Below, in pieces: positions 34,318-43,565 of a DNA stretch of 64,000 nucleotides (position 1 is its first letter; each line of letters opens with the position of its first letter). Under the pieces are notes generated by a model. The model was not told where the DNA came from, searched no databases, and saw nothing but the letters and a program-made list of their open reading frames with translations. Origin of the DNA: Leifsonia sp. Root227 (GTDB lineage: Bacteria; Actinomycetota; Actinomycetes; Actinomycetales; Microbacteriaceae). The DNA lies in the NCBI RefSeq assembly GCF_001428745.1, contig NZ_LMIO01000004.1:372001-436000 (forward strand), read 5' to 3'. The position numbers and the translations under genes were made by a program.

Positions 34318-35403
34318 ATGAACGCAGGACCGACGAGCGGGGAGCGCGGGTCGCTCAGCGGGATGCTCGGGATCGACGTCCCGGTGTTCCTCGGGCCGTT
34401 CGGCGGACTCTCCTCGGTGGAGCTGACGGCGACGGTGAGCGAGCTCGGCGGCCTCGGCGGCTATGGCCTCTACGGGTACGACGCCGCGCGCATCCAGCAG
34501 ACGGCGGCCGAACTCCGGGCGAAGACCGCGCGGCCGTTCGCGCTGAATCTGTGGCTGCCCCTCGAGGAGCCCGGCGAGGCGGCAGACGCTGCGGACGCCG
34601 CCTTCGACCAGGCAGTGGATGCCCTCCGCCCGATCTTCGACGAGCTCGGCCTTGCTGTGCCGGCCCGCCCTGACCGTTACCTACCGTCGTTCGACGAGCA
34701 GGTGGAGGCGGCGCTCGCCGCATCCCCTGCCGCCCTCAGTTTCGTGTTCGGCGTGCCGCCCGCGGAGGTGGTCGAGGCCGCGCACCAGCGCGGGATCGCC
34801 GTAGTCGGCACCGCGACCACCGTCGATGAGGCCGTCGCCCTCGCCGAGGGCGGGGTGGATGCTGTCGTGGCGACCGGGATGGAGGCGGCAGGCCACCGAG
34901 TGTCGTTCCTGCGCCAGGCGGAGGAGTCGCTGGTCGGGTCGTTCGCGCTGATCCCGCAGGTGGTGGATGCGGTGGACGTGCCGGTGATCGCGGCCGGCGG
35001 CATCGCGGACAGGCGGGGAGTCGCGGCGGCCTTCGCACTGGGGGCGAGCGGGGTGCAGGTGGGCACGGCCTTCCTGGGGACGCGTCAGTCGGCGGCGACG
35101 GACGCGCACCGTAGAGCCATCGGCGAGACTCCCGCCGATCGCACCGTGCTGACGCGGGCGATGAGCGGCCGGCTGGCGCGGGGTGCGCTCAACAGGGCCG
35201 TCCGGCAGATCGAAGACGCGGGGAGGATCGCGCCGTTCCCCGTGCAGAACTGGCTGACAGGGCGCTTCCGTGCCGAAGCAGGCAGCCGCGGCATCGGGGA
35301 GCTGCAATCGCTGTGGCTCGGGCAGGCCGCGAGTCTCGCCCGGTTCGCCGACGCCGCCGACGTGTTCGCTGAGCTGGTGGCCGGCGTCCCGGCCCGCGAG
35401 TGA
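34318..35403 (+). CDS. Nitronate monooxygenase-family protein
   Basis: A 361-residue FMN-dependent TIM barrel of the NMO/2-nitropropane-dioxygenase family. IDVPVFLGPFGGLSSVELTA begins the barrel, VVATGMEAAGHRVSF holds the conserved AGGH-like active-site stretch (here AAGH), and PVIAAGGIADRRGVAAAFALGASGVQVGTAFLGT is the FMN phosphate-binding region. These enzymes oxidise alkyl nitronates such as propionate-3-nitronate. ATG 34318 follows GGGAGGAG. It appears monocistronic. The AAGH variant of the active-site motif could reflect a different substrate. Confidence 0.88.
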   Translation: MNAGPTSGERGSLSGMLGIDVPVFLGPFGGLSSVELTATVSELGGLGGYGLYGYDAARIQQTAAELRAKTARPFALNLWLPLEEPGEAADAADAAFDQAVDALRPIFDELGLAVPARPDRYLPSFDEQVEAALAASPAALSFVFGVPPAEVVEAAHQRGIAVVGTATTVDEAVALAEGGVDAVVATGMEAAGHRVSFLRQAEESLVGSFALIPQVVDAVDVPVIAAGGIADRRGVAAAFALGASGVQVGTAFLGTRQSAATDAHRRAIGETPADRTVLTRAMSGRLARGALNRAVRQIEDAGRIAPFPVQNWLTGRFRAEAGSRGIGELQSLWLGQAASLARFADAADVFAELVAGVPARE

Positions 35404-35442
35404 CCGCTGCCGACCGAGCCGACCCGCGCCGAGCGCTCCCGG

Positions 35443-35771
35443 TCAGTGGAACTGGGGCACGATCAGCCACAGGCCGTAGAGCACGGCCGCGACACCGACC
35501 GCGAAGCACAGCACAGCACCGACCGTGGCGACGGCCGGTCTCGGGCGCGCGACGGACGCCGAGGAGAGCGGTGGGGCATCCCGTCGCCCGCGCTCGTCCG
35601 ACCCGTCCGCCGGTGAGCCGACCGCGAGCAGGCGCAGACCGACCGAGTAGAAGACCACGATGACCGTCGTGGCCACGAGTGCGACGAGGAAGACGACGAC
35701 GAACGAGCCCCAGTCGACCCCGAGGAACTGGCCGGCCCCGGGGAGGCGGCGGTGCGTGCAAGCGTGAACAT
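35443..35771 (-). pseudogene. Small membrane protein beside pit, apparently frameshifted
   Basis: Reading leftward, a frame encodes FLGVDWGSFVVVFLVALVA, then FYSVGLRLLAVG, a hydrophilic linker and a second helix (VGAVLCFAVGVAAVLYGLWL), typical of small two-helix proteins next to Pit transporters. That frame has no ATG, GTG or TTG before residue VATTV (35676). The only good start, ATG 35769-35771 with AAGGAGG 7 nt upstream, is in another frame (MFTLARTAASP). A one-base loss or gain near the CCCCGGGG run at about 35737-35744 would join them. Either a sequencing error or a real inactivation. Confidence 0.6.
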
Positions 35772-35773
35772 GG

Positions 35774-36946
35774 TCATCCCTCCTTCGACGCGACCGTGGT
35801 CGACACGGTGCGTCGGTCGTCGTCCTGATCCGTCGCCGGTTCCTCGTTCACGTTCTCCCTGGTGACCGGGTGCCGACGTGCGAGCACGAAGAGACCGGCC
35901 CCGCAGGCCGTCGCCACGACGGCGACCGCGATGAGGCCGACGATGCTGGTCGATGCCGCCCAGGCGGCCAGGCCGCCGACCAGCGCGGCGGCGGGAAGCG
36001 TGACGACCCAGGCGGTTGCGATCCGTCCAACCACCCCCCAGTGCACCGAGGCGAGCTTCTTTCCGAGGCCACTCCCGACGACGGCACCGGAGGTCACCTG
36101 GGTCGTCGACAGGGCGAACCCGAGGTGCGATGACACGAGGATGGTCGCTGCCGAGCTGGTCTCCGCCGCGAAGCCCTGAGGCGCCTTCACGTCGGTGATG
36201 CGCTTGCCGACGGTGCGCATGATGCGCCAGCCGCCGAGGTAGGTGCCGAGGGCGATCGCGAGCCCGCATGATGCGATCACCCAGAACTGCGGGGGAGTGT
36301 CCGCGCCCTGGTACCCGGCAGCGATGAGGGTGAGCGTGATGACCCCCATCGTCTTCTGCGCGTCGTTCGTGCCGTGGGCGAGCGACACGAGCGACGCCGA
36401 GATGGTCTGACCGTGCCGGAATCCGGCCTCCGCGCCGCGGGTGCGGGCGTTCTGGGTGATCCGGTAGGCGCAGACGGTGGCGACGAGCGCGACCGCCCCG
36501 GCGACGACCGGCGACAGAAACGCCGGCACCACCACCTTGGTCAGGACGGCGCTGAAGTTGACGGCGTCGAATCCCGACCCGATGATCGCGGCACCGATGA
36601 GGCCGCCGAGGAGTGCGTGCGTCGAACTCGACGGGAGCCCCAGATACCAGGTGGCGAGGTTCCAGAGCACGGCGCCGACCAGGCCGGCGAAGATCATCGT
36701 CGGCGTGATGTCCACGCCGGAGCTGCCCTCGTTGATGATGCCGCTGGAGATGGTCTGGGCGACCTCGGTGGAGAGGAACGCGCCCACCAGGTTGAGGACC
36801 GCCGAGATGAGGACGGCGACCCTCGGTCTCAGCGCACCGGTGGCGACGGATGTGGCCATCGCGTTCGCTGTGTCGTGGAAGCCGTTCGTGAAGTCGAAGA
36901 TCAGCGCGACGACGATGACGACGATGACGGTCAGGAGCATGTCCAT
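35774..36946 (-). CDS. pit: Low-affinity inorganic phosphate transporter, Pit family
   Basis: A 390-residue membrane protein with the duplicated PiT signatures: FTNGFHDTANAMAT near the N-terminus and SLAHGTNDAQKTMGVITL in the second half. About ten helices are visible. The C-terminal tail (NVNEEPATDQDDDRRTV) is hydrophilic. It imports phosphate, usually as a metal-phosphate complex, by proton symport. The ATG at 36944-36946 is preceded by GAGAGGACC. A PHO-box-like pair of direct repeats lies 72 bp upstream, so PhoP probably regulates it. The downstream small membrane gene begins within a few bases of the stop. Confidence 0.93.
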   Translation of the reverse strand: MDMLLTVIVVIVVALIFDFTNGFHDTANAMATSVATGALRPRVAVLISAVLNLVGAFLSTEVAQTISSGIINEGSSGVDITPTMIFAGLVGAVLWNLATWYLGLPSSSTHALLGGLIGAAIIGSGFDAVNFSAVLTKVVVPAFLSPVVAGAVALVATVCAYRITQNARTRGAEAGFRHGQTISASLVSLAHGTNDAQKTMGVITLTLIAAGYQGADTPPQFWVIASCGLAIALGTYLGGWRIMRTVGKRITDVKAPQGFAAETSSAATILVSSHLGFALSTTQVTSGAVVGSGLGKKLASVHWGVVGRIATAWVVTLPAAALVGGLAAWAASTSIVGLIAVAVVATACGAGLFVLARRHPVTRENVNEEPATDQDDDRRTVSTTVASKEG

Positions 36947-37017
36947 GATGTCGGTCCTCTCGGGGCGGAGGTGGGCGCGACTGCACCCACGCTCCTGAGT
37001 ACGCCGATCCGCACCGG

Positions 37018-37039
37018 TCAGGGTGAACGACGGATGAAC
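37018..37039 (-). promoter_or_regulatory. PHO box (PhoP site) upstream of pit
   Basis: On the minus strand two 11-bp direct repeats adjoin: GTTCATCCGTC (37039-37029) and GTTCACCCTGA (37028-37018). GTTCACC-type units with an 11-bp period are the PhoP-binding PHO box of Streptomyces and relatives. It is positioned 72-93 bp upstream of the pit start codon and correctly oriented. Confidence 0.75.
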
Positions 37040-37090
37040 CCTGGGCGGAGAGCGCGTTGACGGACGTTCCGCGCTGCGCAGGTCAGCGGG

Positions 37091-37306
37091 TCAGACGAGG
37101 CGCTCGCGGGACTGCGTCGCCCAGAGGGTGCGGAGCGCGTCGGCGAGGCTGGGGAAGGTACCGAGCTGGCGGTCCGCCCAATCCCAGAGCAGGAAGCCGG
37201 CGGCGGTGCGCCACACCTGACCGGCGACGAGCAGGGTCTCGCGGAGCTGGATGTCCCAGCGTCCTTCTCCGGCGTCGACGATGTCGAATGCCTCTGTGTA
37301 CGTCAT
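37091..37306 (-). CDS. Small hypothetical protein (71 aa)
   Basis: A short gene with an excellent ribosome site: GGAGGTGG directly upstream of the ATG at 37304-37306. The product, MTYTEAFDIVDAGEGRWD and onward, is acidic and aromatic, with a central hydrophobic stretch (TAAGFLLWDWADRQ). No membrane helix or signal is clear and I do not recognise the family. It lies upstream of the PHO box on the same strand as pit, but 50 bp and that operator separate the two units. Function unknown. Confidence 0.7.
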   Translation of the reverse strand: MTYTEAFDIVDAGEGRWDIQLRETLLVAGQVWRTAAGFLLWDWADRQLGTFPSLADALRTLWATQSRERLV

Positions 37307-37450
37307 GGTCCACCTCCTGGTCCGTTGGCCGCACGCTACGCGCCGAGTGTGACGCGCAGGCAAAGAGTGGGCGACATTTCATCTCCGAATCGCGCGGCCG
37401 CTGTGCAAAACTGACCCTGCCGAGCAGGAAATCCGCCAAGGAGGCCCGCA

Positions 37451-38092
37451 ATGCCGAAACAGTCCAAGCTCCAGAAGACCGCGACCGACGCTCTCAAGAA
37501 AGCAGAGGAGGCGCTCGCCGACGCGAAACGCGCGGCCAAGAAGGTCGACAAGAAGGCCCGCAAGAAGGTCGACGAGCTCGCGAACGAGTTCGAGCGCCTG
37601 CGGAAGTCCGCAGGAAAACCGGCGCAGAAGGGCACGGGCAAGAAGGCGACGGCGAAAGAGCCCGCTGGCAAAAAGGCCGCGGCGAAGACGCCGTCCAGCA
37701 AGAAGGCCGCTGTGAAGGCGCCCGCGGTGAGCAAGCCCGGTGCGGTGAGCAAGCCCGTGTCGGCGAGCAAGCCCGTGTCGGCGAGCAAGCCCGTGTCGAA
37801 GGCCGCCCCCGCGAAGGCCGCCCCCGCGAAGGCCGCTCGCAAGGCCGCCGCCCCCGCGAGCGCTCCCGTAAAGCAGCCCGTCGCAAAGCAGCCCGCCGCA
37901 CGGAAGCCCGCCGCCAAGCGCACCACCGCGCCGGCTCCCGCATCCACCACCGTCACGCCCGTCCCGGCGGCCGAGGTGCTCTCCGAACTGACCGTCGTCG
38001 AGCTGAGACGACGGGCGCGCAGCCGCAGCATCGTGGGGTACTCCTCGATGACGAAGGTCCGCCTGGTGGAGGCGCTGTCGGGGGTGAGCTGA
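37451..38092 (+). CDS. Lys/Ala-rich histone-like protein with SAP/Rho-N-like tail
   Basis: A 213-residue, extremely basic protein. Residues 1-50 are helical and coiled (KKAEEALADAKRAAKKVDKK); residues 50-170 are low-complexity Lys/Ala/Pro repeats similar to eukaryotic H1 tails (including three SKPVSA units); the last 40 residues (LSELTVVELRRRARSRSIVG, then YSSMTKVRLVEAL) match the SAP/Rho N-terminal-like helical DNA- or RNA-binding fold. It is probably a nucleoid-associated or RNA-binding protein. ATG 37451 follows AAGGAGG. The repeat region is built from near-identical GTGTCGGCGAGCAAGCCC units and may vary in length between strains. Confidence 0.8.
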   Translation: MPKQSKLQKTATDALKKAEEALADAKRAAKKVDKKARKKVDELANEFERLRKSAGKPAQKGTGKKATAKEPAGKKAAAKTPSSKKAAVKAPAVSKPGAVSKPVSASKPVSASKPVSKAAPAKAAPAKAARKAAAPASAPVKQPVAKQPAARKPAAKRTTAPAPASTTVTPVPAAEVLSELTVVELRRRARSRSIVGYSSMTKVRLVEALSGVS

Positions 38093-38163
38093 TCGTCGTT
38101 CACCTCCCGGCTACTCCGGGCGGCTAGTTTCTGGTCTCCTCACCTTTCCGGATGGAGTGACAC

Positions 38164-41100
38164 GTGACCGAAGCTCGCACGGGCATCCTGGCGCGTGGCG
38201 CGTTCGCTGCCGAGCCCCGCACGCTGCTGGATGTCCTGCGCGCGACAGCGGCCGCGCATCCGGATGCGTCAGCGCTGGAGGACGGGCGCGGAGCACTCAG
38301 CTATCGCGAGCTGATGGCGGCTGTGGTGCGGGTGGCCGCCCGGCTGACCCTGGCCGGAGTGCGTCGCGGCGACCGGGTGGGCATCCGGCTGGCGTCGGGG
38401 ACGCGCGAGCTCTACATCTCGATCCTGGCCGTGATCGCGGCGGGAGCGGCGTACGTCCCCGTGGATGCGGACGATCCGGAGGAGCGCGCCGAGCTGGTCT
38501 TCGGCGAGGCGGCCGTGCGCGGCATCATCACCGGAGACGCGGAATACGTCCCCGCCGACCCGAACGACGCCAACGACGTAGCCGACGCGCAGACGGACGA
38601 CGACGCGGACGCACCTGCCCACCTCTTCGAGGGAGCCCCCGCGCATCCCAGCACCGCCACCACCCCCATCATCTCCGCCCCGACGCCCGCCGACGACGCC
38701 TGGATCATCTTCACCTCCGGCTCCACGGGGACGCCGAAGGGCGTCGCCGTCAGCCACCGGTCCGCCGCCGCCTTCGTGGATGCGGAGGCCGGGCTGTTCC
38801 TGCAGGACGAGCCGATCGGCCCTGGCGACCGGGTGCTCGCCGGACTGTCCGTCGCGTTCGACGCCTCCTGCGAGGAGATGTGGCTGGCCTGGCGGCATGG
38901 CGCCTGCCTGGTGCCGGCGCCGCGGTCGCTGGTGCGCAGCGGCATGGACCTGGGGCCGTGGCTGACGACGCGCGGCATCACGATCGTCTCGACCGTCCCG
39001 ACGCTCGCCGCCCTCTGGCCGGCCGAGTCCCTGGAGAACGTGCGGCTGCTGATCTTCGGCGGGGAGGCGTGCCCGCCGGAACTCGTGGACAGGCTCGCGG
39101 TCGACGGGCGCGAGGTGTGGAACACCTACGGGCCGACAGAGGCCACCGTCGTCGCGTGCGGATCGCTGCTGCGTCCGGGGGAGCCGGTGCGGATCGGCCT
39201 GCCCCTGGACGGCTGGGATCTGGCCGTGGTGGATGCGGACGGGCAGCCGGTCGGCGACGGGGAGGTCGGCGAACTCATCATCGGCGGCGTCGGCCTCGCC
39301 CGCTATCTCGACCCCGCGAAGGACGCGGAGAAGTACGCGCCGTTCCCGACGCTCGGCTGGGAGCGGGCGTACCGCAGCGGCGATCTCGTCCGATTCGACA
39401 GGGCAGGGCTGCTGTTCCAGGGTCGCGCCGACGACCAGGTGAAGGTCGGCGGCAGGCGGATCGAGCTGGGCGAGATCGAATCGGCCCTGCAGCAGCTGCC
39501 AGGCGTCTCCGCTGCTGCCGTCGCCGTGCGGACGACCGAGGCGGGCAATCAGGTCCTGGTCGGCTACCTCTCTGCCGTCGATCCCACGGCGTTCGACAGG
39601 GCCGCGGCGATCGCACGGTTGCGCGAGGAGCTGCCCGCCGCCCTGGTGCCGCTGCTCGCGTTGCTCGGCGAGCTGCCGACGCGCACCTCTGGCAAGGTGG
39701 ACAAGGCCGCCCTGCCGTGGCCGCTGCCGTCGAACCTCGGGGCGGCCGATGGCGCCGGCGGTGCGCGCGGCTCGGGCGGCGCACCCGGTTCCCCCGGCGC
39801 ATCAGGCGACTCCGCCGGCTCCGCCGCCGATCCCGCCGTGGTCGCGCTCGCCGTCGACTGGCAGGCCGTCCTCGGCCTCCCGGTCTCCGGCGAGGACGAC
39901 AACTTCTTCGACCTGGGCGGTGGCTCGCTCGCGGCCGCCCAGCTGGTCACGCGCATCCGGCAGCGCGACCCGGAGTTCACGGTCGCGGACATCTACGCGC
40001 ATCCCCGGCTCGGCGCGATGGCCGCGGAGCTCGCTTCCCGCGCCTCCGGAGCGCACGAGGCGACCGCATCCACCCATGCTGTCCCGCCCACCCCGGCCAG
40101 GATGCAGTGGCTGCAGACCGTGCTCGGCGTCCCGCTGTTCGTGCTCAGCGGCGTGCGCTGGCTGCTCTACGCGCTCACCGCGGCCGCCATCCTGCGCGGC
40201 TTCGACGGGTTCGGGTTCCTCCCGGCGACGCCGCTCTGGTTCCTCATCGTCGGGCTGCTCGTCTTCGCGACCCCGTTCGGCCGCATGGCCATCTCGGTGG
40301 TCTGCGCCAGGCTGCTGCTCACCGGTGTGCGCGCTGGAGACTACCCGCGCGGCGGCGGCGTGCACCTTCGACTGTGGCTGGCCGAGCAGGTCGCGCACCA
40401 GGTGGGAGCGGTCAGCCTAGCCGGAGCGCCCTGGATCTCGTACTACGCCCGCGCGCTCGGCGCACGCATCGGCCCGAACGTCGACCTGCACGCCCTCCCT
40501 CCCGTCACCGGGATGCTCCGCATCGGCGAGGGTGCGGCGATCGAACCGGAGGTGGACCTCTCCGGCTACTGGATCGACGGCGACCTGCTGCGCATCGGCG
40601 CGGTGCGGATCGGAGCGAACAGCACGGTCGGTGCGCGGAGCACGCTGCTGCCCGGCACGCGCATCGGCAAGAACGCGCAGATCGACCCTGGTTCGTCGGT
40701 CTTCGGCCGCGTGCGCTCCGGTGAACGCTGGGCTGGTTCGCCCGCGGTGCGCGTCGGAGCGAGCGAGCCGTGGTGGGAGGCGGAGCGCCCCCCGCTTCGC
40801 AAGCGCTGGCTGGTCGCATACGCGGTCGGCGGCGTGGTGGTCGCTCTGCTGCCGATCGTGGCGTTCGCGGTAGGAGGCGTGATTGTGGCGTTCGGGATGG
40901 CGGGGTCTGCATCCATCGGGGAGGCCGCGCTGCGCGCCGCTGCCGCCCTCGTGCCTTCTGCGCTGGTGGCTGGCGTGGTGCTCGCCGGACTCATCCTGGC
41001 GATCGTGCGGCTGCTCGGCCTGGTGCTGAAGGAGGGCGTCCACCCCGTCCGCAGCGCGGTCGGCTGGGCGGTCTGGGCCACTGAGCGCGTGCTCGACCTC

Positions 41101-42219
41101 GCCCGCACGCTGCTGTTCCCGCTCTATGCCTCGCTGTTCACGCCCGTCTGGCTCCGGATGCTCGGGGCCGAGATCGGGCGGGACGTCGAAGCATCCACGG
41201 TGCTGCTGATCCCGGCGATGACGCGGGTGAGAGACGGCGCGTTCCTCGCCGATGACACCCTGGTCGCGTCGTACGAGCTGGGCGGCGGCCGGGTGAGGGT
41301 CGCCCGCTCGGACATCGGGGCGCGAGCGTTCCTCGGCAACTCCGGCATGGCCGCCGCGGGCCACCGCGTGCCGAAGGACGGCCTGGTGGCCGTGCTGTCC
41401 GCGGCGCCGCGCAAGTCCAAGCCAGGGTCGTCCTGGCTCGGCTCCCCGCCGGTGCGGCTGCGGCGCACCGCCGCGAGCGGCGACGTGAACCGCACGTACA
41501 GCCCGTCTCCGTGGCTGCGCGTCGCGCGCACGCTGTGGGAGCTGTGCCGCATCGTCCCCGTGTTCGTCACCTGCGCCATCGGGCTCGGCGTTCTGTTCAC
41601 GCTGACAGCGCTCGCCGAAGCGTGGGGCGTGTGGGCGGCCGTGCTGCTGAGCGGTGTCGTGATGCTGGCGTTCGGAGCCGTGGCCGCCGCGGTCAGCACG
41701 GCCGCCAAGTGGATGCTCGTGCAGCGCATCCGGGTGGCCGAGCATCCCCTGTGGTCGTCGTTCGTGTGGCGCAGCGAGGTGTCGGATGCGTTCGTCGAGA
41801 TGGTCGCTGCACCGTGGTTCGCGCAGGCGGCGTCCGGCACGCCCGCGCTGGTCTGGTGGCTGCGCAGCCTCGGCGCGCGGATCGGGCGCGGGGTGTGGTG
41901 CGAGAGCTACTGGCTGCCGGAGGCCGACCTGGTGCGGCTGGGCGACGCATCCACTGTGAATCGGGGCTGCGTGGTGCAAACGCACCTGTTCCATGATCGA
42001 ATCATGAGCATGGACACGGTGACCTTGGAGACCGGCGGCACCCTCGGGCCGCACAGCGTCATCCTCCCAGCGGCCAGGATCGGAGCGCACGCGACGGTCG
42101 GGCCCGCGTCGCTCGTGATGCGCGGGGAGCTCGTGCCGGATCGCAGCCGCTGGAGCGGCAACCCGATCGGCCCGTGGCGCGAGGTCAAGGTCGCCGACTA
42201 CCACGCCACCGTGTCATGA
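38164..42219 (+). CDS. Pls/PosA-type NRPS-like membrane synthetase
   Basis: A 1351-residue protein. Residues about 15-510 are an adenylation domain (IIFTSGSTGTPKG, FDASCEEMW, NTYGPTEATV, YRSGDLVRF, GKVDK). A carrier domain follows with pantetheine site GGGSLAAAQ (Ser588). The rest has the layout of epsilon-poly-L-lysine synthetase: three pairs of membrane helices, each followed by a left-handed beta-helix repeat domain (GARIGPNV, GAEIGRDVEA, GARIGRGVW). No condensation or thioesterase domain exists. My hand-aligned specificity code is DAESIGTVVK, close to those I recall for lysine. GTG 38164 has GGAG upstream. It probably makes a short isopeptide-linked homopolymer at the membrane. Confidence 0.88.
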   Translation: MTEARTGILARGAFAAEPRTLLDVLRATAAAHPDASALEDGRGALSYRELMAAVVRVAARLTLAGVRRGDRVGIRLASGTRELYISILAVIAAGAAYVPVDADDPEERAELVFGEAAVRGIITGDAEYVPADPNDANDVADAQTDDDADAPAHLFEGAPAHPSTATTPIISAPTPADDAWIIFTSGSTGTPKGVAVSHRSAAAFVDAEAGLFLQDEPIGPGDRVLAGLSVAFDASCEEMWLAWRHGACLVPAPRSLVRSGMDLGPWLTTRGITIVSTVPTLAALWPAESLENVRLLIFGGEACPPELVDRLAVDGREVWNTYGPTEATVVACGSLLRPGEPVRIGLPLDGWDLAVVDADGQPVGDGEVGELIIGGVGLARYLDPAKDAEKYAPFPTLGWERAYRSGDLVRFDRAGLLFQGRADDQVKVGGRRIELGEIESALQQLPGVSAAAVAVRTTEAGNQVLVGYLSAVDPTAFDRAAAIARLREELPAALVPLLALLGELPTRTSGKVDKAALPWPLPSNLGAADGAGGARGSGGAPGSPGASGDSAGSAADPAVVALAVDWQAVLGLPVSGEDDNFFDLGGGSLAAAQLVTRIRQRDPEFTVADIYAHPRLGAMAAELASRASGAHEATASTHAVPPTPARMQWLQTVLGVPLFVLSGVRWLLYALTAAAILRGFDGFGFLPATPLWFLIVGLLVFATPFGRMAISVVCARLLLTGVRAGDYPRGGGVHLRLWLAEQVAHQVGAVSLAGAPWISYYARALGARIGPNVDLHALPPVTGMLRIGEGAAIEPEVDLSGYWIDGDLLRIGAVRIGANSTVGARSTLLPGTRIGKNAQIDPGSSVFGRVRSGERWAGSPAVRVGASEPWWEAERPPLRKRWLVAYAVGGVVVALLPIVAFAVGGVIVAFGMAGSASIGEAALRAAAALVPSALVAGVVLAGLILAIVRLLGLVLKEGVHPVRSAVGWAVWATERVLDLARTLLFPLYASLFTPVWLRMLGAEIGRDVEASTVLLIPAMTRVRDGAFLADDTLVASYELGGGRVRVARSDIGARAFLGNSGMAAAGHRVPKDGLVAVLSAAPRKSKPGSSWLGSPPVRLRRTAASGDVNRTYSPSPWLRVARTLWELCRIVPVFVTCAIGLGVLFTLTALAEAWGVWAAVLLSGVVMLAFGAVAAAVSTAAKWMLVQRIRVAEHPLWSSFVWRSEVSDAFVEMVAAPWFAQAASGTPALVWWLRSLGARIGRGVWCESYWLPEADLVRLGDASTVNRGCVVQTHLFHDRIMSMDTVTLETGGTLGPHSVILPAARIGAHATVGPASLVMRGELVPDRSRWSGNPIGPWREVKVADYHATVS

Positions 42220-43565
42220 CGTCCGCGACAGCGGGCTCGCGCGGCGTCGGCGACGACTACCTGCCGCACTCCGGCAACGGCGGATACGGCGTCGACCTCT
42301 ACGATCTCGACCTGCGATACCGCGTGGCGACCAACCGGCTGGATGCACGCGCCGTCATCACCGCGACGGCGAGCCAGGAGCTGACATCGTTCAGCCTCGA
42401 CCTAGTGCGCCTGAAGGCGGGCAAGGTCACCGTCGACGGCGGCCGTCGCACCAGGTTCAGGCAGGCGGCGTCGAAGCTGGTCGTCACCCCGGAGCGGCCG
42501 ATCGCGGCCGGGCAGACGTTCACGGTGGACGTCGAGTACGCCGGAACTCCCGCGCCGCGGCGCAGCCCGTGGGGCCTCGTCGGCTGGGAGGAGCTGACGG
42601 ACGGCGTGATCGTGGCCGCCCAGCCGTCGGGAGCGCCGACTTGGTTCCCCTGCAACGACCACCCGTCCGACAGGGCGCGGTACCGCATCCGGGTGTCGGC
42701 GGAGCAGACGTACGCCGTCGTCGCGACGGGCGAGCTGGTCGAGCGCACGGTGTCGTCCGGCCGCGCGACCTGGACGTACGCCTGCGACGTTCCCACGGCC
42801 ACCTACCTCGCCACGGTGCAGGTGGGGCGGTATCAGCTGGTCGAGCGAGAGACGGCCGCCGCGACGGTCGGCTTCGCGTACCCGGCCGAGCTGGAGCAGC
42901 GCGTCGCGGCGGACTTCGCGCCGCTGCCGGAGATGCTGTCCTACTTCTCCGACGCGTTCGGGCCGTACCCATTCGACGCGTACACGGTGGTGGTCACCGC
43001 CGACGACCTCGAGATCCCGCTGGAAGCGCAGGCCGCGGCGATCTTCGGCGCCAACCATGCGGACGGAGCGGGAGGCTCGGAGCGACTCATCGCGCACGAG
43101 CTCGCGCACCAGTGGTTCGGCAACAGCGTCGGGCTGGCGGCGTGGAAGCACATCTGGCTCAACGAGGGGTTCGCCTGCTATGCGGAGTGGCTGTGGTCGG
43201 AGCGGGCGGGCAGGGAGCACGCAGACACCCTGGCCCGCCGGTTCCACGCCGGGCTGCTCCGGCTTCCGCAGAACATTGTGCTCAGCGACCCAGGAGCGGC
43301 CGGCATGTTCGACGACCGCGTGTACAAGCGCGGAGCGCTGACGCTCCACGCGCTGCGCCTCACGGTCGGCGACGAACGGTTCTTCGCACTGCTGCGCGGC
43401 TGGACGGAGCGCTACCGGTACGCCACGGTGACGACGGACGACTTCCGCGCCTTCGCCGCCGAGGCGACAGGGGCCGACCTGGATGCGTTCTTCGACGCCT
43501 GGCTGGACGGCGTCGCGCTCCCTGCCCTCCCGGCGACCGGCGTCACCGTTCGAGCGCGACGGTGA
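42216..43565 (+). CDS. M1 family metallo-aminopeptidase
   Basis: A 449-residue zinc peptidase. The HExxH motif is RLIAHELAHQWFGN with the third ligand Glu in WLNEGFACYAEWLW; the substrate loop reads IPLEAQ in place of the classical GAMEN. The catalytic Tyr is expected in DRVYKRGALTL. It is shorter than ERAP/PepN enzymes, lacking the large C-terminal helical domain, and has no signal peptide. ATG 42216 overlaps the synthetase stop (ATGA), so the two are coupled. M1 peptidases are regular neighbours of Pls-like genes, and it may trim or degrade the product or provide self-protection. Confidence 0.88.
   Translation: MTSATAGSRGVGDDYLPHSGNGGYGVDLYDLDLRYRVATNRLDARAVITATASQELTSFSLDLVRLKAGKVTVDGGRRTRFRQAASKLVVTPERPIAAGQTFTVDVEYAGTPAPRRSPWGLVGWEELTDGVIVAAQPSGAPTWFPCNDHPSDRARYRIRVSAEQTYAVVATGELVERTVSSGRATWTYACDVPTATYLATVQVGRYQLVERETAAATVGFAYPAELEQRVAADFAPLPEMLSYFSDAFGPYPFDAYTVVVTADDLEIPLEAQAAAIFGANHADGAGGSERLIAHELAHQWFGNSVGLAAWKHIWLNEGFACYAEWLWSERAGREHADTLARRFHAGLLRLPQNIVLSDPGAAGMFDDRVYKRGALTLHALRLTVGDERFFALLRGWTERYRYATVTTDDFRAFAAEATGADLDAFFDAWLDGVALPALPATGVTVRARR

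Noticed and set aside
35463..36986. Long leftward frame across the pit gene
   Set aside because: It is out of frame with the PiT signatures and encodes low-complexity Arg/Ser-rich sequence; a shadow of pit.
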